Of a DNA stretch of 5,393 bases, positions 1 to 4,628 are shown piece after piece. The notes below the pieces were generated by a model. That model was not told where the DNA came from. It was given only the letters and a program-made list of their open reading frames with translations, and ran no database searches. The stretch is from Anaerolineales bacterium UBA3071 (lineage in GTDB: Bacteria > Chloroflexota > Anaerolineae > UBA3071). The translations under genes and the position numbers were made by a program. Each line of letters begins with the position of its first letter. Position 1 is the first letter of the stretch. The stretch lies in contig DFBV01000204.1 of assembly GCA_002366755.1 (NCBI GenBank), positions 1 through 5,393 of the forward strand, read 5' to 3'.

Positions 1-171
1 TTCCGGCGTCGGCGTGTTCACCGGTGTCGCGGTGAAGGTCGGTTTCGGCGTGCGGGTAGGGGCAGGCACTGGCGTGGGAGCGCGGGCGATCAGCTCCGTG
101 AGTGCACAGGCCAGGCTGCTGGCCAGCACCAGGCCGGCGATGGCCAGTAGCAGCAAACTCCGTTTTGACAT
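1..171 (-). CDS. Exported protein, probable lipoprotein (N-terminal part only)
   Basis: Only the first 57 codons are inside the window; the gene continues past the left edge. The N-terminus MSKRSLLLL is followed by a hydrophobic stretch to about residue 20 and a cysteine at 22 (context ASSLAC). This resembles a signal peptide with a lipobox, although the -3 residue is Ser rather than the usual Leu, so ordinary signal-peptidase cleavage near ACA is an alternative. Residues 31-57 are rich in Pro and Thr (APTPVPAPT, TATPVNTPTP), a low-complexity linker common in exported Chloroflexota proteins between the membrane anchor and a C-terminal domain. The ATG is supported by a GGAGGA ribosome binding site 9 nt upstream and a promoter at 292-319. 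The functional domain lies outside the window, so no activity can be assigned. It lies on the same strand as the replication genes, but it has its own promoter and is probably a separate transcription unit. Confidence 0.75.
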   Translation of the reverse strand, partial: MSKRSLLLLAIAGLVLASSLACALTELIARAPTPVPAPTRTPKPTFTATPVNTPTPE

Positions 172-180
172 GAACTCGTT

Positions 181-186
181 TCCTCC
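181..186 (-). promoter_or_regulatory. Ribosome binding site of the exported protein gene
   Basis: Read on the minus strand this is GGAGGA, 9 nt before the ATG at 171. It fixes the start of a gene that is otherwise only partly visible. An ATG at 198-200 lies upstream but is out of frame. Confidence 0.7.
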
Positions 187-291
187 GAACTGGTTTGACA
201 TAAGCATCCGGCCATCTTTCAGCACCCCATGGGCTGGGAGCACAACTCCGGGCCGTCGTGGTGGGGAGCGGATGGATAGTTACTGGTGGCT

Positions 292-319
292 ATTGTAGCA
301 CAAACCTCCCGGCGGACAA
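292..319 (-). promoter_or_regulatory. Sigma-70-type promoter, extended -10, for the exported protein gene
   Basis: On the minus strand there is TTGTCC (-35, 314-319), a 16-bp spacer and TACAAT (-10, 292-297). TG-C immediately precedes the -10, giving an extended -10 element. The -10 matches TATAAT at 5 of 6 positions and the -35 matches TTGACA at 4 of 6. Transcription would begin near 285, leaving a leader of about 114 nt before the ATG at 171. The leader includes a short imperfect palindrome around 220-236 of unknown meaning. Confidence 0.55.
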
Positions 320-348
320 AAAAGCAGAGAAGGTTGATCTCACCTGCT
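318..348 (-). terminator. Possible weak intrinsic terminator after the loader gene
   Basis: On the minus strand, AGCAGGT (342-348 side) can pair with ACC and then, after a bulge, with CTGCT, followed directly by a run of six T (318-323). The stem is short and interrupted and overlaps the loader stop codon at 340-342, so termination may be partial. The T-run also overlaps the -35 box of the next promoter, so the end of one unit and the start of the next are packed together. Confidence 0.3.
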
Positions 349-379
349 CCGTCGTCGGCGCTTGGGTTTGATCTCACCT
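334..379. repeat. 12-bp direct repeat spanning the loader stop codon
   Basis: TTGATCTCACCT occurs at 334-345 and again at 368-379, 34 nt apart. On the minus strand the upstream copy encodes part of RGEIK, while the second copy is read in another frame and supplies the TGA stop. This looks like a small local duplication that may have set the present C-terminus and its Arg-rich tail; chance cannot be excluded. Confidence 0.4.
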
Positions 380-1725
380 CGATAGCCGGGGGCGAGGATG
401 GCGAACGCAGTACAGCGGGTGATGTCCAGCATACGGCTGGCCAGGCGCGGGTTGAGTTCCTCAATGGGCTTGGACGTGGTGATGACGGTGGGCAGCCGTG
501 CGGTGTAGCGGTGGTTGAGGAGTTGGAACAGTTTCTCCGTGGCCCAGGGCGTAGCGCTTTCTGTGCCCAGGTCGTCGAGGATGAGCAGCGGAGACGTGCG
601 CACCGCGTCGAACCGCCGGTCGAAGGAAACCTGGCTCTGCGGGCTGAAGGTCGCCCGCAGGTGATCCAGAAGGTCGGGAGCAACGATAAGCATGGGCGTG
701 GGATGCCCCAACTCGATGGATCTATTGGCAATGGCGGCGGCCAGATGGGTCTTGCCACAGCCGTACGTGCCCGTGAAGACCAGCCATCCCTGTGGATACG
801 CGGCGAAGTTCTGGGCCAGCGCCACTGCGTGTTTCAGGTTCTCTCGCTCTCCGGCGGGCAGTTCGTTCGTGCGCAGGTCGAAGCTCCCGAAGGTCTGGTC
901 TTCGTGCAGGGGCAAAGTACTTAGGTCCGACACCGTCTGGTCCGTTCCCGCCAGACGGAAGTCGGGGGCCAGGATCGGCCGCACCTCCACCAGCGATGGA
1001 TCCCGCAGGCGCGACTGCAGTCGCAGGTCCACGTCCTCCAGACGATAATTGCTGGTGATGACCGTCGGCAACCGGGAATCATAGCGGTGGTTGAGGAGCT
1101 GGTACAGCTTCTCCTGGGCCCAGGGTGTGCTGCTCTGCGCTCCCAGATCATCGAGGATGAGCAGGGGAGCATCGCGCAGGGCCTGAAATCGCTCATTGAA
1201 CGTGGTGGGGCTGTCCGGTGCGAACGCAGAGCGGAGGTAGTCGAGCAGATCAGGCACGATGACAAAGAGGGCCGGTTCTCCCTGAGCGATGCGCTCATGG
1301 GCTATGGCTGCGGCCAAGTGGGTCTTGCCGCAGCCGTAGCCACCCAGGAACACCAGCCATCCCTGAGGATCGGCGGCGAAGGCCCGCGCCAGATCATAGG
1401 AGTGACGCAGCGTGCCTCGCTCGGCCTCTGCCCGTCCCTTGCCTTCTGGCAGGAAGGTGTCGAAGGTCATGTGGGTCAGGTGGCGCAGGTTGGTTGCGCC
1501 TACCAGGTTGGTGGTGCGTCGTTTCTCTTGCTCGGCCTGCGTGCATCGGCAGGGGACGGCGCGGCCGAAGTTGGGATGATCGGGCGGCACTTGGTAGGTG
1601 ATGAAGCCCATCCCCCGGCAAAGAGGGCAAAGGCCATCGTCACTTGAACTCTGATCTCCGGGGCTTGAGCCTGGGGCTCCTCGTTTCGAGCCTGCTTGGG
1701 CCTCAGTGTTCGATGTACTCGCCAT
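340..1725 (-). CDS. DnaC/DnaI-like helicase loader with two AAA+ modules in tandem
   Basis: This 461-residue protein belongs to the DnaC/DnaI/IstB AAA+ family, which loads the replicative helicase DnaB onto DNA in an ATP-dependent way. Residues 1-30 are Ser/Gly-rich and probably flexible. Cys33, Cys36, Cys59 and Cys61 form a zinc-ribbon-like Cys4 pattern. Module 1 (about 79-260) has Walker A GGYGCGKT (Lys134), Walker B LLILDD (Asp192/193), sensor 1 TSN (Asn226) and a SRL arginine (Arg239). Module 2 (about 269-449) repeats this: Walker A GTYGCGKT (Lys325), Walker B LILDD (Asp384/385) and Arg431, but Ser418 stands where sensor-1 Asn is expected. The tail is strongly basic (KPKRRRRSR). Known single-module loaders are about 245-310 residues; here the AAA+ part is doubled. 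The reading frame is open to 1926, but ATG 1725 has AGAGG 5 nt upstream and lies just before the ribbon; ATG 1785, preceded by GAGGG, is the alternative. It overlaps the dnaD-like gene by 23 nt. Family is certain; the exact partner is inferred from context. Confidence 0.9.
   Translation of the reverse strand: MASTSNTEAQAGSKRGAPGSSPGDQSSSDDGLCPLCRGMGFITYQVPPDHPNFGRAVPCRCTQAEQEKRRTTNLVGATNLRHLTHMTFDTFLPEGKGRAEAERGTLRHSYDLARAFAADPQGWLVFLGGYGCGKTHLAAAIAHERIAQGEPALFVIVPDLLDYLRSAFAPDSPTTFNERFQALRDAPLLILDDLGAQSSTPWAQEKLYQLLNHRYDSRLPTVITSNYRLEDVDLRLQSRLRDPSLVEVRPILAPDFRLAGTDQTVSDLSTLPLHEDQTFGSFDLRTNELPAGERENLKHAVALAQNFAAYPQGWLVFTGTYGCGKTHLAAAIANRSIELGHPTPMLIVAPDLLDHLRATFSPQSQVSFDRRFDAVRTSPLLILDDLGTESATPWATEKLFQLLNHRYTARLPTVITTSKPIEELNPRLASRMLDITRCTAFAILAPGYRGEIKPKRRRRSR
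379..1491 (-). repeat. Internal duplication of the AAA+ module within the loader gene
   Basis: Two in-frame copies of the same coding unit lie head to tail: copy 1 at about 946-1491 and copy 2 at about 379-921. The two Walker A lysines are 191 codons apart. A hand alignment of about 140 residues from QGWLVF to ILAP gives roughly 55-60% identity with a single one-residue gap, including TPWAxEKLxQLLNHRY and YGCGKTHLAAAIA in both. DNA similarity is also visible around the P-loops (750-796 and 1323-1369) and the NHRY segments. The Cys4 ribbon upstream of copy 1 is not duplicated. Confidence 0.85.
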
Positions 1726-2416
1726 ATTCGCCTCTGATGTAGCGATACCGATCCTCTCGATCGCCCGGTCGAGGTGTTCTAGCATCCTTTCCCTCGCTAC
1801 TCCAACGTTCCAGGATAGCCCGAACGTAGCGCCATCGCCGCACGTTCTGCTCAACGGCGATGCGGAGTGCCTCTTCGATCCAATCAGCCGTGTAGCTTTG
1901 CTCCGCCTCTCGCAGTTTCTCGGCAATGAGAGGTGTCAGCGGGCCGATGTTCTGCTCGTAGAGAACGAAGATGTTGGGACGATCGAGCCGCAGACGGACC
2001 CGTTCTTCTTTGCTCAGCTCGGGCAAGTCGGACCAGTCGCCCTGGCGAAGCCGTCCCACGATTCCGCGCCCCCTCTCGCTGTTCAGGAAGTACCATTCTT
2101 GTGACTGTCCGTCTCGCTGAACGGTGATGTGCAGCAGGGTGCCGCGGGCCACAGCTCGCTCCAGACCGTGCCGCAGCGCAGCCGCGCCGGAGAGCTCGGT
2201 GGTTTCCAATCCTTCCAGCAGCAAGTCGTCAGCCAGCAGCTCTTCTCGGCGGATGCCCCTGAAGACACCGTTCTTGTGACTCAGTAGCCAGAAACAGAAC
2301 AAAGTGACCTTCAGCTCCGCCAGGTCGTCAATGGCTGGCAGCAACTCGCTGAAGAAGAGGTTGGGAACAGAGATGAAGCGCAACTTGGTTGCGGGGAACC
2401 CAGCAAATCCTTTCAC
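1703..2416 (-). CDS. DnaD-like primosome / replication initiation protein
   Basis: A 237-residue protein of the DnaD/DnaB-primosome family known from Gram-positive bacteria, where these proteins bind DNA and help recruit the helicase and its loader at origins or stalled forks. Residues about 10-130 fit an N-terminal winged-helix part (FISVPNLFFSELLP, DLAELKVTLF). Residues about 147-210 fit the C-terminal DnaD domain, ending in RWRYVRAILERW, which contains the family's YxxxIxxxW signature (Tyr197, Ile201, Trp205). The last 27 residues are charged and Tyr/Arg/Glu-rich, probably an extended DNA-binding tail. The start is GTG, chosen because AAGGA lies 6 nt upstream; the nearby ATG is out of frame. 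It begins 27 nt after the dnaB stop, and its last 23 nt overlap the loader gene, indicating coupled expression. Its position between helicase and loader genes supports a role in helicase loading. Orthology to Bacillus DnaD specifically, rather than to DnaB of that genus, is not established. Confidence 0.85.
   Translation of the reverse strand: MKGFAGFPATKLRFISVPNLFFSELLPAIDDLAELKVTLFCFWLLSHKNGVFRGIRREELLADDLLLEGLETTELSGAAALRHGLERAVARGTLLHITVQRDGQSQEWYFLNSERGRGIVGRLRQGDWSDLPELSKEERVRLRLDRPNIFVLYEQNIGPLTPLIAEKLREAEQSYTADWIEEALRIAVEQNVRRWRYVRAILERWSSEGKDARTPRPGDREDRYRYIRGEYGEYIEH
1731..1735 (-). promoter_or_regulatory. Ribosome binding site deciding the loader start
   Basis: AGAGG on the minus strand, 5 nt before ATG 1725 and inside the end of the dnaD-like gene. 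It supports the short start of the loader. A rival GAGGG lies about 5 nt before an in-frame ATG at 1785, which would add 20 residues and an 83-nt overlap with dnaD. Confidence 0.5.
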
Positions 2417-2422
2417 AGCTCA

Positions 2423-2427
2423 TCCTT
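2423..2427 (-). promoter_or_regulatory. Ribosome binding site for the GTG start of the dnaD-like gene
   Basis: AAGGA on the minus strand, 6 nt before GTG 2416, in the 27-nt gap after dnaB. It explains why the GTG is used; the ATG formed within the same stretch (AAGGATG) is in another frame. Confidence 0.6.
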
Positions 2428-2443
2428 GCAGTAGCTGGCTGGC

Positions 2444-3856
2444 CTAGGCGTCGGGAAACCCACCGTACTCGTCAATCGGCTCCAGCGGGTGCTTGACTAG
2501 ATCGGCGAATTTGGTCAGCTCTCTGTGGAAGTACAACTGTATCTTGTTCGTAGGGCCGTGGCGGTGCTTGGCCACGATCACCTCGGCCACGTTTCTGGGG
2601 TAGGGTTTGTCCTGTGTCTTGAACTTCTCGTACCATTCGTCTTCGCTATAGTAGGCGTCATCTCGGTAGACAAACATGACTACGTCAGCGTCCTGTTCCA
2701 GCGCGCCGCTCTCGCGCAGGTCGGAGAGCTGCGGGTGCTTGTCCTGGCGGTGTTCGACGGCGCGGGAAAGCTGCGATACGGCAATGAGAGGTACCTCCAG
2801 TTCCCGTGCCAGTTCCTTTAGCGAGCGGGAGATAGCGGAGATCTCCTGTACCCGGTTCTCGGAGCGGACGCTGCTGCGCATCAGCTGCAGGTAGTCGACG
2901 ATGAGCAGGTCGAGAAATTGGTCCTCGTGAAGACGACGGGCCTTGGTGCGCATCTGCAAAGCTGTGATGGCTGGTGTGTCGTCGACAAAGATGGGGGTTT
3001 CCGAGAGCACGCGACCAGCTTCCAGCAGTCTGGGCCACTCGTTCACATCGAAGTTGCCCAGTCGCAAACGCTGAGAGTCGATCCCCGTCTCCGATGCCAG
3101 CAGTCGCTGGACCAACTGTTCTGTGGACATCTCCAGGCTGAAGATGGCGACGTGCAGGTTGTACTTCTTCGCCGCGTACAGTGCGATGTTAGCAGCCAGG
3201 CTGGACTTCCCCATGCCGGGGCGGCCAGCGATGATGATCAAATCCGATTTCTGCAGGCCACCCAGAATCGTGTCCAGGTCGGCGAAGCCGGTGGGAACGC
3301 CCAGCAACTCATCCTGGTGCTGTTGCAGGTACTCGATGCGGTCAATGACCTCTTTCATCTTATGTTTGATGGGCAGGAGATCTCGCCGGTCGCGCCTCTT
3401 GGAGATGCTGAAGATCTCTTGTTCGGCCTTGTCCACGACGTCATCGGCGCTTTCGCCCCCTTCGTAGGCCAGCGCAGCGATGCGGCCTGCGGCGGTGATC
3501 AATCGTCGCAGGACCGCAGTGCGCTCCACAATGTGGGCGTAGTGCTCCACGTAGATGGCGGTAGGCACAGCATTGATGAGCGCGGTGATGTGCGCGGCGC
3601 CACCCACCTCGTTCAACTGCTCACGCTGTCTCAGCTCATCGCAGAGGGTGACGAAGTCAACCGGCTCGCGGCGTTCGTGCAGGTCCAGCGCGGCCTGATA
3701 GATCCAGCCATGCTTCTCGCGGTAGAAGTCTGCGGCTTTCAGTAGGCCAGCCACTTTGATGATGGCATCGGGATCAATGAGCAGTGATCCCAGCACAGCT
3801 TCTTCCGCTTCCAGATTGGAAGGAATCGTCTTGTCCGGTCGTTCGCTTGCGCTCAT
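2444..3856 (-). CDS. dnaB: Replicative DNA helicase DnaB
   Basis: A 470-residue hexameric 5'-3' helicase that unwinds DNA at the replication fork and contacts primase. Residues about 10-115 are the N-terminal primase-interacting domain (IPSNLEAEEAVLGSLL, VDFVTL). A helical linker follows to about 180. The RecA-like motor starts at GVPTGFADLD (186-195) with Walker A GRPGMGKS (Lys217, Ser218), the catalytic Glu242 in FSLEMS, Walker B LLIVDYLQLM (Asp321), Gln362 in SQLSR, the DLRESGALEQDAD segment (379-391) and AKHRHGPT (429-436) with the probable arginine finger Arg432. All key residues are present and the length is typical; there is no intein at the P-loop, a frequent insertion site in this gene. 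The start is ATG 3854-3856, directly abutting the bfn stop, with AAGAGGA 7 nt or GAGG 8 nt upstream. Family assignment is secure. Confidence 0.98.
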   Translation of the reverse strand: MSASERPDKTIPSNLEAEEAVLGSLLIDPDAIIKVAGLLKAADFYREKHGWIYQAALDLHERREPVDFVTLCDELRQREQLNEVGGAAHITALINAVPTAIYVEHYAHIVERTAVLRRLITAAGRIAALAYEGGESADDVVDKAEQEIFSISKRRDRRDLLPIKHKMKEVIDRIEYLQQHQDELLGVPTGFADLDTILGGLQKSDLIIIAGRPGMGKSSLAANIALYAAKKYNLHVAIFSLEMSTEQLVQRLLASETGIDSQRLRLGNFDVNEWPRLLEAGRVLSETPIFVDDTPAITALQMRTKARRLHEDQFLDLLIVDYLQLMRSSVRSENRVQEISAISRSLKELARELEVPLIAVSQLSRAVEHRQDKHPQLSDLRESGALEQDADVVMFVYRDDAYYSEDEWYEKFKTQDKPYPRNVAEVIVAKHRHGPTNKIQLYFHRELTKFADLVKHPLEPIDEYGGFPDA

Positions 3857-4378
3857 CTAGGCGTCCTCTTCTGCCCTCTCACCGGAACCATCGAAGCTCA
3901 GCTCTTCAATGAATTCTCGGAAGACCTCCAGGGTCTCTTCGTCGGGCTGTTCCTGCTCTTGCTCGCGCAAGTCCCTCTCTTTGGTGAGGCCTGCGCGATC
4001 CATCACCGAACTGTCCACAAGAATGGGGGCCTTCACACGCACGGCCAGGGCGATGGAGTCGCTGGGGCGAGCATCCAGTCTCAGCTCTTGTCCTCGCTGA
4101 TCCAGTACCACACTGGCGAAGAAGGTGTCGTGTCGTAGGGTGTGAATGACCACATGCGAGACCTTGCCGCCGAGGACGAGAATGGCCTGTTTGAGCAGGT
4201 CATGGGACATGGGGCGCGGACTCTCCATCCCCATCAATTCCATGGCGATGGCATCAGCCTCGAAGGGCCCAATCCAGATGGGCAGATACCGTTCCTCGCC
4301 TGCCTGCTTCAAAACCACCAGCCGCTGTGCCGACATCAGGCTCGCTCGCACGCTCTCAACCGAAACGGGAACCATCAT
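3857..4378 (-). CDS. Bifunctional nuclease family (DUF151/BFN) protein
   Basis: A 173-residue protein of the DUF151 (BFN) family. Plant members have been reported to cleave RNA and DNA; the role of the widespread bacterial members is poorly defined. The family signatures are present in order: LPIWIGPFEADAIA (32-45), RPMSHDLL (55-62), DTFFASVVLD (84-93) and DARPSDSIALA (102-112). An acidic Glu/Gln-rich stretch follows (132-149) and then EVFREFIEELSFDG (151-164), which resembles the short C-terminal helix usual in bacterial members. The frame is open upstream to 4462, but the extension is Arg-rich and lacks family resemblance. ATG 4378 is preferred because AAGGAG lies 10 nt upstream; ATG 4375 directly follows it. 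It is the promoter-proximal gene of the replication block and its stop abuts dnaB, so the two proteins should be made together. A functional link to replication is inferred from position only. Confidence 0.9.
   Translation of the reverse strand: MMVPVSVESVRASLMSAQRLVVLKQAGEERYLPIWIGPFEADAIAMELMGMESPRPMSHDLLKQAILVLGGKVSHVVIHTLRHDTFFASVVLDQRGQELRLDARPSDSIALAVRVKAPILVDSSVMDRAGLTKERDLREQEQEQPDEETLEVFREFIEELSFDGSGERAEEDA
3864..3870 (-). promoter_or_regulatory. dnaB ribosome binding site inside the end of bfn
   Basis: AAGAGGA on the minus strand, 7 nt before the dnaB ATG and inside the bfn coding region. The order is Shine-Dalgarno, TAG of bfn, ATG of dnaB with no base between, an arrangement suited to termination-reinitiation coupling. 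Confidence 0.55.
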
Positions 4379-4388
4379 AGTAGTGCGA

Positions 4389-4394
4389 CTCCTT
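4389..4394 (-). promoter_or_regulatory. Ribosome binding site of the bfn gene
   Basis: AAGGAG on the minus strand, 10 nt before ATG 4378 and 13 nt before ATG 4375. It excludes the longer in-frame start at 4462, which has no comparable site and lies only about 10 nt after the predicted transcription start. Confidence 0.7.
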
Positions 4395-4398
4395 CTGC

Positions 4399-4457
4399 GC
4401 GTCCCGCTGTCCCAGCGAACGGTGCTGCGCGCCTGGGCTACCGCACGGCAGGGACGC
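4399..4457 (-). repeat. Inverted repeat in the bfn leader
   Basis: GGGACGC at 4451-4457 and GCGTCCC at 4399-4405 are perfect 7-base complements separated by 45 nt, within the roughly 95-nt leader between the predicted promoter and the bfn ribosome binding site. The distal arm ends 4 nt before AAGGAG. In GC-rich sequence a 7-bp match can arise by chance, so a regulatory hairpin is only a possibility. Confidence 0.3.
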
Positions 4458-4479
4458 CGCATATTGATCGGATAATCCC

Positions 4480-4508
4480 ATTATACCACAAGATGGCGGG
4501 GGGCACAA
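4480..4508 (-). promoter_or_regulatory. Promoter of the bfn-dnaB-dnaD-loader block
   Basis: On the minus strand there is TTGTGC (4503-4508), a 17-bp spacer and a perfect TATAAT (4480-4485) preceded by TGG, giving a consensus extended -10 (TGnTATAAT). The weak -35 (3 of 6) is compensated by the extended -10. Transcription would start near 4473, leaving about 95 nt before the bfn ATG. No other convincing promoter was seen in the short gaps downstream, so this one may drive all four genes. Confidence 0.7.
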
Positions 4509-4536
4509 AGCCTTGCCCATCGAGTCCCCTGCCGAT

Positions 4537-4565
4537 TTGCCAGATTCCCTGCCCCTGTGTATAAT
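4537..4565 (+). promoter_or_regulatory. Promoter of the secreted GH-like protein gene
   Basis: TTGCCA (4537-4542), a 17-bp spacer and a perfect TATAAT (4560-4565), an almost consensus housekeeping promoter (5 of 6 and 6 of 6). Transcription would start near 4572, about 57 nt before the ATG at 4629. It diverges from the promoter at 4480-4508, with 28 bp between the two -35 boxes. Confidence 0.75.
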
Positions 4566-4617
4566 GCGCCCGAACTGCAAGGGAGCTTCACGTCCCCATG
4601 CGCACTAATCCAATGTG

Positions 4618-4623
4618 AGGAGG
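4618..4623 (+). promoter_or_regulatory. Ribosome binding site of the GH-like protein gene
   Basis: AGGAGG, 5 nt before ATG 4629. An in-frame GTG at 4626-4628 directly precedes the ATG but would be only 2 nt from the site, so the ATG is chosen. Confidence 0.75.
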
Positions 4624-4628
4624 CAGTG

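Larger units (their letters stand above)
172..339. other. Intergenic region between loader gene and exported protein gene
   Basis: A 168-bp gap holding the possible terminator tail, the promoter at 292-319 and the ribosome binding site at 181-186. TTTGACAT is repeated at 164-171 and 193-200, one copy covering the start codon. No small gene with a convincing ribosome binding site was recognised here. Confidence 0.5.

Noticed and set aside
286..924. A 212-codon open frame on the plus strand opposite the loader gene
   Set aside because: It lies antisense to the well-supported AAA+ loader, its translation is low in recognisable motifs, and long open antisense frames are expected in GC-rich coding DNA.
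340..1725. Loader read as an IstB transposition helper with an insertion sequence nearby
   Set aside because: IstB and DnaC share the AAA+ fold, but there is no transposase, no terminal inverted repeat, and the neighbours are dnaB and dnaD.
1726..1926. Longest possible N-terminal extension of the loader (to ATG 1926)
   Set aside because: The added 67 residues are mostly the shifted-frame image of the dnaD C-terminal domain and would need a 224-nt overlap; ATG 1725 with its ribosome binding site is enough.
3150..3260. Possible intein or insertion at the dnaB P-loop
   Set aside because: The frame passes uninterrupted through GRPGMGKS and the protein has the normal length of 470 residues.
2918..3745. 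A 275-codon open frame on the plus strand opposite dnaB
   Set aside because: It is antisense to a highly conserved helicase gene; no ribosome binding site or domain supports it.
4379..4462. 28-residue Arg-rich N-terminal extension of the bfn product
   Set aside because: It begins just after the predicted transcription start, has no ribosome binding site and does not resemble the family; AAGGAG at 4389-4394 points to ATG 4378.
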